Shown: in pieces, positions 1 to 7,753 of the stretch
How positions within the stretch are numbered: position 1 is the first letter of the stretch
Layout of the letters: every line of letters starts with the position of its first letter
Translations under genes and position numbers: made by a program
Source of the DNA: UBA961 sp014191195
GTDB taxonomy: Bacteria; Bacteroidota; Ignavibacteria; Kapaibacteriales; UBA961
Length of the DNA stretch: 64,000 nt
Assembly: GCA_964204605.1 (NCBI GenBank)
Contig: OZ123195.1
Span: 2,046,001-2,110,000, forward strand
Reading direction: 5' to 3'
Notes under the pieces: model-generated
Database searches by the model: none
Told to the model about the DNA's origin: nothing
The model's input: the letters and a program-made list of their open reading frames with translations, nothing else

Positions 1-1
1 C

Positions 2-586
2 GAATCTCCTTCTTTTAATCAAGTAATGATAGACATTTATGCCCAATTAGAACATATGGGCAGACAATTATTAATGGCTATTGCTGAATATTTATCATTG
101 CCCATAAACTACTTTGAGGAATATGTGCATAATGGCAATTCTATTTTAAGGGCATTACATTATTTTCCGATAGAAAATCCAGATGCATTACCAGAAGATG
201 CGGTGCGTTCAAGTGCGCATGAAGATATAAATCTGATTACATTATTGATTGGAGCTAGCGCAGATGGATTACAAGTATTAAAAAGAGATGGAACATGGTT
301 TGCTGTCCAAGCGCAAGGTGAAGATATAGTGGTAAATGTAGGAGATATGTTGCAAACATTAACAAATAATGTTTTACAGTCTACAACTCATCGGGTTGTA
401 AATCCACCTAGAGAATTAATGGGTACTTCACGATTTTCAGTTCCATTCTTTTTGCATCCAAAATCATCTATGAGTTTAGCATGTTTAGATTCTTGCATAA
501 GTAGTGAAAATCCTAAAGCATATCAGGATATTACAGCTGGAGAATATTTAGATCAACGTCTTAGAGAAATTGGATTAAAAATGTAA
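2..586 (+). CDS. 2-oxoglutarate/Fe(II)-dependent oxygenase (isopenicillin N synthase-like), 5' truncated
   Basis: The reading frame is open to the left edge, so only the C-terminal about 194 residues are present; the first ATG, at 26, is probably internal. The visible part is the double-stranded beta-helix core of the isopenicillin N synthase-like family. It has the iron-binding HxD pair in SSAHEDIN, the distal iron His in STTHRVVNPP, and the 2-oxoglutarate-binding RxS in GTSRFSVPFF. Such enzymes are cytosolic and couple 2-oxoglutarate decarboxylation to hydroxylation or desaturation of a small molecule; the substrate cannot be told. A strong terminator follows 30 nt after the stop, so this is the last gene of its unit. 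Confidence 0.85.
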   Translation, partial: ESPSFNQVMIDIYAQLEHMGRQLLMAIAEYLSLPINYFEEYVHNGNSILRALHYFPIENPDALPEDAVRSSAHEDINLITLLIGASADGLQVLKRDGTWFAVQAQGEDIVVNVGDMLQTLTNNVLQSTTHRVVNPPRELMGTSRFSVPFFLHPKSSMSLACLDSCISSENPKAYQDITAGEYLDQRLREIGLKM

Positions 587-615
587 TTCTAGCCAATGTT
601 TATTGAATTTATAGT

Positions 616-667
616 AAGTGAGCCCCCAATGATTTATCATTAGATAATGTTAAGGGCTCACTTTTTT
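616..667 (+). terminator. Rho-independent terminator after the oxygenase gene
   Basis: The 9-bp perfect stem AGTGAGCCC / GGGCTCACT (617-625 and 654-662) is followed directly by a T run. The 28-nt loop can itself fold, as AATGA/TCATT. It ends plus-strand transcription of the oxygenase unit. Confidence 0.8.
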
Positions 668-878
668 GCTATAGGTAACTCTAATAGAATCATTAGATTT
701 TACTCTTTTAGCCAATGTAGAAGATAATGCACATGATAATTGAATGTAGATACAGTTACCTACATACCCCATTGAATGGAATGGTAATAAAAAGAGAAAA
801 AATTAATAGATAGCTGTTTGCTGAGATACATTTTATTGATTAGTTTATTGCATATGGATTATAGAATTAACATGTATT
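668..878. other. Intergenic region with no recognisable gene
   Basis: The stretch between the terminator and the permease start is AT-rich and has no open frame I could support. It holds a 9-nt inverted repeat, TAGGTAACT at 672-680 and AGTTACCTA at 754-762, with 73 nt between the arms. The word TAGCCAATGT also occurs just upstream of the terminator and again near 706. The permease promoter should lie here, but I could not place one with confidence. Confidence 0.3.
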
Positions 879-2159
879 ATGAAAACAACCAATAAGCTAA
901 GATTTTTTGATATCACAATGATGGTGATAAGCCTAGTTATTGGAATGGGTATTTTTCGTGCACCCGCAACAGTAGCTTTAAGGGCAGGCAATGAAACTTT
1001 ATTTTATGCTGCTTGGATTTTGGGTGGCATTATTGCAATGTGTGGAGCTCTTGGTTTTGCTGCAATTGGACGCAGAATGCCTGTTTCGGGAGCATATTAT
1101 AGAATTTTTGCTCAGGCATATCATCCTTCTATTGCATTTGCAATTAATATCTTAATACTTGTTTCTAATGCTGCTTCTTCTGCAGGTGTTGCAATTATTG
1201 GAGCAGAATATATCAGTGCATATTTTCCAAGTATCCATACTTCTATATTAGCATCAATAATGATTATCGCTTTATTTGGGGTTAATCTGTTAGGATTAAG
1301 AACAAGTGCTAATGTCCAAAACATATTAATTGGCATTAAGGTAATAATGCTTCTATGTGTTATTTCTGCAATAGGAATAGTTCCAGAAATGCAAAGCACA
1401 GCACCTTTGATACATAATCAAGGTTTGATGGAATCTTTTGGTTTGGCTTTAATTGCTGTCTCTTTTACATATGGTGGATATCAGCAGACGATTAATTTTG
1501 GTGGAGATACTGTAGATAAAGGAAATACATTACCAAAAGCAATTATACTTGGTGTTATCATTATTATTTCTCTCTATTTATGTGCAAATGCTGCTTATGT
1601 TCATGTGATAGGTTTTTCTCAATTAGCTCAAGCAAAATCTATAGCAGCTATTGTAGTTCAATCACTCTTTGGAAATGCGGGTTCTTTCCTATTAAGTGCA
1701 GTATTGGTAATATCTGTTTTTGGATATATAAATGTATCGATGTTATCTAATCCAAGGGTATTGCAAGCCATGAGTGAAGATGGTGTATTACCCAAAACTT
1801 GGGCTAAAAGTAAAGCAGAAAAAGGTGTCCATGTTTTTGCTTTAATTATATTCACACTATTAAGTATTATTTGTGTTTTTGCAGGAAAATCATTTGAAAC
1901 GATACTTAACTATACGATATTTTTAGATAGCATTGGATTAGCTGTAGGAATATCTACTTTATATCGTTTAAAAGGAGAAAAAATCTCTCCATTAATTCAT
2001 GCTGCTACCGGATTCTTCATTTTGTCTTGTCTTTATACAAGCTGTAATATTTTTATTTTTGATACACAAGCTGGTGTATATGGATCTGCATTATTTGCCG
2101 CAATTCTTATTTGTGGTTGGTTTATCACAAAGAAATCACATGTAAGGTACACATCATAA
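879..2159 (+). CDS. APC-superfamily amino acid permease
   Basis: A 426-residue integral membrane protein with about 12 hydrophobic segments, the normal size for the APC (amino acid-polyamine-organocation) superfamily. The first helix carries the substrate-binding unwound motif GMGIF (residues 22-26). The SGAYYRIFAQAY segment matches the conserved region after helix 2, and the overall pattern resembles LAT/YhdG-type transporters. It would import or exchange amino acids at the inner membrane; the substrate is not predictable. It stands alone: upstream is a terminator and downstream a convergent gene. The start at the ATG at 879 places the first helix normally. Confidence 0.9.
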   Translation: MKTTNKLRFFDITMMVISLVIGMGIFRAPATVALRAGNETLFYAAWILGGIIAMCGALGFAAIGRRMPVSGAYYRIFAQAYHPSIAFAINILILVSNAASSAGVAIIGAEYISAYFPSIHTSILASIMIIALFGVNLLGLRTSANVQNILIGIKVIMLLCVISAIGIVPEMQSTAPLIHNQGLMESFGLALIAVSFTYGGYQQTINFGGDTVDKGNTLPKAIILGVIIIISLYLCANAAYVHVIGFSQLAQAKSIAAIVVQSLFGNAGSFLLSAVLVISVFGYINVSMLSNPRVLQAMSEDGVLPKTWAKSKAEKGVHVFALIIFTLLSIICVFAGKSFETILNYTIFLDSIGLAVGISTLYRLKGEKISPLIHAATGFFILSCLYTSCNIFIFDTQAGVYGSALFAAILICGWFITKKSHVRYTS

Positions 2160-2389
2160 TGTATAAAATACATGTTCTCCTGTTTTTGCCTCACCTGCTA
2201 ATGATACTGAAATTCTGCTGAATATTGATAGCTCACAACAATATGAGCCAATTCTGGTAATCCTAATCCCGTTGAGAATTTCTATGTTTTTTGCCCATCA
2301 CAATACATTATACTTGAAAATACAGCGGTTAAAAAAGAAATATTCTTTGAATTAATTTTATAATGAACAGACATAAAATATAAAACTTA
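2160..2389 (-). pseudogene. Possible decayed coding remnant between convergent genes
   Basis: On the minus strand from about 2315 to 2160, two frames give protein-like peptides. One contains STGLGLPELAHIVVSYQYSA and is broken by a stop before and after. The next contains SLAGEAKTGEHVFYT and runs to a stop at the edge. A single frameshift near 2215 would join them. The composition looks coding, but I do not recognise the family, and the stretch may be plain intergenic sequence. Confidence 0.22.
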
Positions 2390-4111
2390 TTATTCACCCG
2401 AAGCAGAATCATCGCCACGATTATCACCAATTCCTTCAATAGATGCATCTGGAGCTATATAAATTGCATCGATGCGCCCAAATGCTGATCTCTGTTTTAG
2501 AGTATAACCAAATTGTTCTAATTCTTTTTTTGTAGCAGTATCAAAACAATCTGCTTCATGATAAAGAATATCTGGCAACCATTGATGATGAAATCTTGGA
2601 CTATATATGGCTTGCTGTAAAGACATATTAAAATCTATCATATTAATAAGCAATTGATACATAGATGTAGTAATTGTTGCTCCACCTGGTGTACCAGCAA
2701 TTAAAAATAAAGAGTCATTTTTCTGAACAATTAATGGTGTCATAGAGCTTAACATTCTTTTTCCAGGCTGAATAGCATTTGCTTCTGCACCAATTAATCC
2801 GAACATATTTGGTGTTCCTGGTTTTACACTGAAATCGTCCATTTCATTATTTAAAACAAAACCTGCCCCTTTTACAATTACTCTAGATCCATAATTTCCA
2901 TTTAAAGTAGTAGTAACAGATACGGCTTGTCCATATGAATCTACAATTGAATAATGTGTTGTTTCTTCTGAAGTATATTGTAATGTTCCTTCTTTCATCT
3001 GCTTGGAAGGTATCGTTTTAGTTGGATTAAAAGTAGATATTCTGTGTTTTGCATATTTTTTTGCTGTTAATCCATATATAGGAACATTATAGTAATCTGC
3101 ATCTCCGCAATAGACAGCTCTATCGGCATAAGCTCTTTTTTCGGTTTCTGCCAGCCAATGAATAGATGCTGTAGTATGAAATCCCAATGAATGAAGATTA
3201 ATTGTTTCACTCATATTCATCATTTCATTTAGTATCATACCTCCTGCTGAAGAAGGGGGCATTGTATAAACAGTAAATGAATCTCTATACGTAAATTCGA
3301 TAGGTTGATGCCAAATGGGTTTATATTGTGATAAGTCTTTATGAGTAATGATACCACCACCGGATTTCATTTCTTTTACTATTAAATCCGCAATTACTCC
3401 TTTATAAAAACCATCTTTACCATATTTTTGGATAATTCTAAGAGTTTTAGCTAAATCCTTTTGGACAATTTTATCTCCAGCTTTCCAAGGAATATCTTGA
3501 TAAAAAACTGTCTGATGATTATTCAAACGTTTGAAGTCTAATCTATTATTATTTAATTCTTCCGCTTCTTTTTCAGTAAGTAAAAATCCATTTTCTGCAT
3601 ATGAAATAGCAGATTGTAAAAGAGTTTTCCATGGTAATGTACCATTCGCTTTATGTGCATCATATATTCCTGCAACTGAACCTGGAATTCCACTTGCTAG
3701 ATGTCCATCCTTGCTTACACTATCATTAATATGTCCATTTTGTTGAATATACATATTCCTACTAGCTAGTTCTGGTGCTGTTTCACGAAAGTCTAATGCT
3801 TGAATATTATAATGATTTCTTCTGTATATCAGATAACCTCCGCCCCCAATATTCCCTGCTCTTTGATATACAACTGCAAGAACAAAATGGACAGCCACCA
3901 TTGCATCTATGGCATTACCTCCCTTTTTTAGTATTATCAGTCCTGCTTCTGATGCAAGCGGATGCGCAGTTACAACCATGTGCTTTTTGCCTTTTACCTG
4001 CTTATTGATTGTATATGGCTGTGCATATATTTCACAAGTAAACAAGAAAACAAAGAGCATAAAAAGATATATGTGTTTTCTCATATTGATATGTATCATA
4101 TGGTATTTCAT
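2390..4111 (-). CDS. ggt: Gamma-glutamyltransferase (glutathione hydrolase) proenzyme
   Basis: This Ntn-hydrolase cleaves the gamma-glutamyl bond of glutathione and transfers or hydrolyses the glutamyl group, normally in the periplasm. The 573-residue precursor has the whole fold: the large-subunit start with GGNAIDAMVA, and the autocleavage site before TTHYSIVD, whose first Thr (about residue 384) becomes the small-subunit nucleophile. The substrate loop (LNNEMDDFS) and the oxyanion segment MLSSMTPLIV are also present. A signal peptide begins at the Met of MRKHIYLF, so the ATG at 4084 is a better start than 4111. It is the last gene of the secreted-protein run, 14 nt after the preceding small exported protein. 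Confidence 0.95.
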   Translation of the reverse strand: MKYHMIHINMRKHIYLFMLFVFLFTCEIYAQPYTINKQVKGKKHMVVTAHPLASEAGLIILKKGGNAIDAMVAVHFVLAVVYQRAGNIGGGGYLIYRRNHYNIQALDFRETAPELASRNMYIQQNGHINDSVSKDGHLASGIPGSVAGIYDAHKANGTLPWKTLLQSAISYAENGFLLTEKEAEELNNNRLDFKRLNNHQTVFYQDIPWKAGDKIVQKDLAKTLRIIQKYGKDGFYKGVIADLIVKEMKSGGGIITHKDLSQYKPIWHQPIEFTYRDSFTVYTMPPSSAGGMILNEMMNMSETINLHSLGFHTTASIHWLAETEKRAYADRAVYCGDADYYNVPIYGLTAKKYAKHRISTFNPTKTIPSKQMKEGTLQYTSEETTHYSIVDSYGQAVSVTTTLNGNYGSRVIVKGAGFVLNNEMDDFSVKPGTPNMFGLIGAEANAIQPGKRMLSSMTPLIVQKNDSLFLIAGTPGGATITTSMYQLLINMIDFNMSLQQAIYSPRFHHQWLPDILYHEADCFDTATKKELEQFGYTLKQRSAFGRIDAIYIAPDASIEGIGDNRGDDSASGE

Positions 4112-4125
4112 CTTTTTATAGATAC

Positions 4126-4746
4126 TTATTGTGTATATCCTAATGATTGTAAGCCATTGATAATATCTGTTTTACTTTTAAATTTTGATTTATGTATTCT
4201 CCCAATTTCCCATATGCAATCGCATCCACCATTGACATTGCTACTAATATCATTCAAGAATAAAAGCTTTTTGGGTAGCTTCTGTGTATAATCATAAATA
4301 GATGTAGAATATAGTTTGCCATGCACACTAGTATTATTGATATCCCAAGTAGTGAGAATTATCAGTTCTTTATCTTTGTCATTATCAGCATTAGCAAAAA
4401 ATATATGTTCGATTTTTGGAGGACTTTCCTCTTCAATTAATGTATCAATAATTGATACTGTATAGTTATTTTTATAAGAATCAGATATATATAATGTTGC
4501 AATTACCCTTGTATATGCTGTTTGTTGTGGATCATCGCGCAATGGGAGAAGATATGTTTCCGAAAGAAAAGCAATAATCACAGAAGTATTATTCCACGCT
4601 GTTTCAATCGCTTTATCATATACTATTGATGAAGAGGGCTTAATTCTAACAATAAAAGATTCAGCAGATTCACCCTTGTATCTGCTTATTTTTTGGGCAT
4701 TTACATTAATGATACAAATGAATAAAAAGAGGAATAATCGAATCAT
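4126..4746 (-). CDS. Small exported protein of unknown function
   Basis: This 206-residue protein starts with a clear signal peptide (MIRLFLFLFICIINVNA). I do not recognise the family. In the middle, NADNDKDKELIILTTWD resembles the Asp/Asn-rich calcium-binding loop of FG-GAP/VCBS or EF-hand-like repeats, followed by a strand. Near the C-terminus, GGCDCIWEIGRIHKS has two closely spaced cysteines. There is no lipobox and no T9SS sorting domain, so it is likely periplasmic. It lies between the sulfatase (29 nt upstream) and ggt (14 nt downstream), in the same orientation and probably the same transcript. Confidence 0.7.
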   Translation of the reverse strand: MIRLFLFLFICIINVNAQKISRYKGESAESFIVRIKPSSSIVYDKAIETAWNNTSVIIAFLSETYLLPLRDDPQQTAYTRVIATLYISDSYKNNYTVSIIDTLIEEESPPKIEHIFFANADNDKDKELIILTTWDINNTSVHGKLYSTSIYDYTQKLPKKLLFLNDISSNVNGGCDCIWEIGRIHKSKFKSKTDIINGLQSLGYTQ

Positions 4747-4775
4747 AAATATTACTCTAAAAAAGTAAATGCTTA

Positions 4776-6380
4776 TTATTTATGTATCAATATCGCTTTT
4801 TTGAATTGTAAATCATCATGTATTAGTGAAATTGTTTTAAGCCCAGCAGCAACATTATTCATATCAACTTGAATTGAATATTGATGAGGAAGTATTTCTA
4901 CAGATTGCTCTAATTTTCCATTAGCGGAATATATATGTACAGTAGCTTGCTTTTGTAATGGCTTATGAAACTGAATAGTTAATAAGGATGATTGGCTATC
5001 AAAATAGGAGGTAAAATATTGATCAGTATCAGAATCTTGTACAGACAAAGCAGTACAAAATGCACCAGTTCCAACTAATTTTGACATTTCGCCGCATAGA
5101 TATTCATAATTAGTTTTATCATTTCCGGTTAAGTTTGCTTGTAGTAAATCAATGTCTTCTTCGGGGTCTTTTAATAGATTAACAAATTTTTGAGTTCCAT
5201 TATCATAGTCCATTAATTTATACTCTTTATTTCTCATAGTTTTTCCATCACCAGCAACTGGAGTTAGCTTAAATACTTCAGAAAATACCCAATCTCTAAT
5301 TATAGAATCTTGATCATAAATAATTGGTAATAAGCTTTTGGAATCTACAGGTTTAGATTGCAGAATATTCTGTTTCCAATTAGAAAAACCCATAAGCTCT
5401 ATGATTGTAGCAAATAAATCATGAGTATTAACTAATGCATTAGAATGTCTACCAGGATTTTTGACAGATGGCCCAGAAATGATAAATGGAACAGAAATAC
5501 CTTCTTGGCTAATACTACCTTTTGCACCACCTTTCACTTGTGAAACTTTCATATCGCTACCATTATCGCCAATAAATATAATATCTGTGCTGTCCATTAT
5601 ATTTTGTGCTTCTAGGGTATCAAAAAGTCTTCCGATTTCTTTGTCTAATGCCTCTGACATTGCTTTAAAATAGGGGACAACACTTGTAGCAGTATCAGAA
5701 GGAATTCCTTTTAATTCTGTATAAGAATGAAGATTACTTGGTGGTAAATGGAAAGGAGAATGTGGAGCATTATAAGCTAGCCATAAAAAGAATGGTTTAT
5801 TTTGTGGAACAGATTTAACCCAATCGATAGCATTATTAGTTAATTCTGTAGTTGCATATGTATTACATACTGCAGACTTACCATCTTTAATTTTATTCCA
5901 AGAATAAAAACTTGGAAGTTGTCCAGCAAAATTACCTTCATAATGGTCATATCCTAAAGTTAAAGGTAAAATATAATTGGTTTGAGGCATTGCTGTATGT
6001 AGATGCCATTTACCAATATTAGCTTTTGCTATGCCATTAGGTTTAAAGATATTTAGCATACGTGGAATTGTCATTTCTGCTGTATCTAATACTCTAGAGC
6101 CTTGGCCACCAACAGCATCACCTACACCAGTTCTAAAGCTATATCTGCCTGTTAAAATGCCTGCCCTAGTTGGAGAACATAATGGATTAGACCATGCTTT
6201 ATTGAATACTATTCCCTTTGCTAAAAGACGTCTAACATTGGGTAATTTGACTGTATCTCGGTGATTTTCAATAAACCCACAGTATTCGCTGCTTAAATCA
6301 TCTGCAATGATCAATAAAACATTTCTTTGTGCAATGATACAGGTATAAGAACACAATAAACAAAGCAGGAATAGTTTCAT
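4776..6380 (-). CDS. T9SS-exported type I sulfatase (arylsulfatase family)
   Basis: A sulfatase of the alkaline-phosphatase superfamily, hydrolysing a sulfate ester outside the inner membrane. The formylglycine motif C-S-P-T-R is at Cys68-Arg72 and must be oxidised to be active. Metal-binding Asp27/Asp28 lie in LLIIADDLS. KWHLH and the later metal-site segment IFIGDNGSD are present. A signal peptide covers residues 1-17. The last about 75 residues (HIYSANGKLEQS to the terminal KKAILIHK) resemble a T9SS type A sorting domain, pointing to cell-surface attachment. No maturation enzyme (FGE or anSME) is encoded in the window. The start lies 19 nt below the stop of the YHYH gene upstream. Confidence 0.92.
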   Translation of the reverse strand: MKLFLLCLLCSYTCIIAQRNVLLIIADDLSSEYCGFIENHRDTVKLPNVRRLLAKGIVFNKAWSNPLCSPTRAGILTGRYSFRTGVGDAVGGQGSRVLDTAEMTIPRMLNIFKPNGIAKANIGKWHLHTAMPQTNYILPLTLGYDHYEGNFAGQLPSFYSWNKIKDGKSAVCNTYATTELTNNAIDWVKSVPQNKPFFLWLAYNAPHSPFHLPPSNLHSYTELKGIPSDTATSVVPYFKAMSEALDKEIGRLFDTLEAQNIMDSTDIIFIGDNGSDMKVSQVKGGAKGSISQEGISVPFIISGPSVKNPGRHSNALVNTHDLFATIIELMGFSNWKQNILQSKPVDSKSLLPIIYDQDSIIRDWVFSEVFKLTPVAGDGKTMRNKEYKLMDYDNGTQKFVNLLKDPEEDIDLLQANLTGNDKTNYEYLCGEMSKLVGTGAFCTALSVQDSDTDQYFTSYFDSQSSLLTIQFHKPLQKQATVHIYSANGKLEQSVEILPHQYSIQVDMNNVAAGLKTISLIHDDLQFKKAILIHK

Positions 6381-6399
6381 ATAATAGTTTTATTAAATG

Positions 6400-7746
6400 T
6401 TAATGAATGATATGAATGAGTTCTGTAAAGCTAGATTTTCCTTTACCTATTGTAATAATATAAGTTCCTGAATAGATCATAGATATATCTGCATAAGCAA
6501 TAGAACTTCCTTGTTTTAAGGTTGATTCATGTACTATAATTCCTTTCATATCAGTCAGGATTATTGGTAATGACTCGGTAATGAGTTGTCCAGCTTGTAT
6601 AATTAACAAATCATATGTTGGATTTGGGAAAACATTCATAGCAAGGGAATATTGATCATTGATATCTGTAGCAGAAGTATAAACTGTAGTGGGTTCACTT
6701 ATTGATTGCACTTTTTGTGTATTTCTTATTCCATAAAAGTTTGGTCCAACTGCATATGGATATGCAGAATTCCAGTTTTCATCTACTGTACAGAAATAAG
6801 CATAAGTACCACCAGGATATTCGGGTGTTTTGCAGAATCTTCCATTATATTCATCTACATAATCAGATTCATTAGGATGGCTAACAAATTCATAGTCTTC
6901 ACGAAAATAACCCAAAGGATATGTAGTATTAACAGGTGGACCATCCAATACATCTTTACCATCTGCATGAATAGTTCTTTCTGTTATGACTCTTAATTGA
7001 AAGCCAGACTTCATTCTAACAATGTCTCCAGTACCATCTGTATTTTTAAAAGCATAAGCTCCATAGATTGGAAATCCATCATAAGCAAAGCCTAATAATG
7101 GAGAATGTGCTGCGGGATTTATAGCATATAATCCGTCTGCATCGTATAGATTACACACATCATAGATATTTTTTCTATCTAATTTAAATGTTGATGGATT
7201 TTGATGATGATGATAATTCCCCATGGCAGGATGTCCTTTTGCACAATCAAAACCAATACGTTCTGCAACTACTGCATCTCTATTCCATATTCTATCGCCC
7301 ATTCCTTGTAATGGACCACCACGCAGCCTACCTTCAGCATTATTCCATGAAACTGCATCCCCGTAGTTAAAAAGTGCAACTCCATTAATAAAAATCCCAA
7401 TATTACCTCCATTTGTAGCTGAAGGTGCTCCAGTATTTTTTTGAGGAATTAAGGGAAATTTAAAAATGCCATTTTGGCTTTGCGCTACCGATGGATTACC
7501 ATCTTGAAATGGGCCGGTTGGATAGGCAGGAATTCCATTTGTAGATATATAAACAGATGAGTTCGAAAACTGAACTTTCTGAACATTTGCAAGAATATTA
7601 TTACTAATTGCAGTAGAATTACCTTTCATATAATACATACCCATCTGAGTAGTATTTTGCAACCAATTACTAATAATAGGATTTGTTTGTGCCTGAATTG
7701 TAATAGAACTCATTAGCACCATACTGAACATAATGATACATTTCAT
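6400..7746 (-). CDS. YHYH-domain protein with T9SS sorting domain (short paralogue)
   Basis: About 448 residues: a signal peptide (MKCIIMFSMVLMSSITIQAQ), a YHYH domain (roughly residues 25-350) and a T9SS type A domain at the C-terminus (NVFPNPTYDLLI onward). The hallmark His cluster reads GHPAMGNYHHHQNP near residue 175, followed by YDGFPIYGAY. The biochemical role of YHYH proteins is not established; the exposed His cluster suggests metal binding. It is a close paralogue of the gene upstream but lacks the four BACON domains. The open frame begins at a TTG at 7752; the ATG at 7746 gives the better signal peptide and leaves 7 nt to the upstream stop. Confidence 0.88.
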   Translation of the reverse strand: MKCIIMFSMVLMSSITIQAQTNPIISNWLQNTTQMGMYYMKGNSTAISNNILANVQKVQFSNSSVYISTNGIPAYPTGPFQDGNPSVAQSQNGIFKFPLIPQKNTGAPSATNGGNIGIFINGVALFNYGDAVSWNNAEGRLRGGPLQGMGDRIWNRDAVVAERIGFDCAKGHPAMGNYHHHQNPSTFKLDRKNIYDVCNLYDADGLYAINPAAHSPLLGFAYDGFPIYGAYAFKNTDGTGDIVRMKSGFQLRVITERTIHADGKDVLDGPPVNTTYPLGYFREDYEFVSHPNESDYVDEYNGRFCKTPEYPGGTYAYFCTVDENWNSAYPYAVGPNFYGIRNTQKVQSISEPTTVYTSATDINDQYSLAMNVFPNPTYDLLIIQAGQLITESLPIILTDMKGIIVHESTLKQGSSIAYADISMIYSGTYIITIGKGKSSFTELIHIIH

Positions 7747-7753
7747 TTTCAAT

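Noticed and set aside
587..878. tRNA or small RNA gene
   Set aside because: I looked for cloverleaf arms and a CCA-proximal acceptor stem and found only the terminator and a loose inverted repeat.
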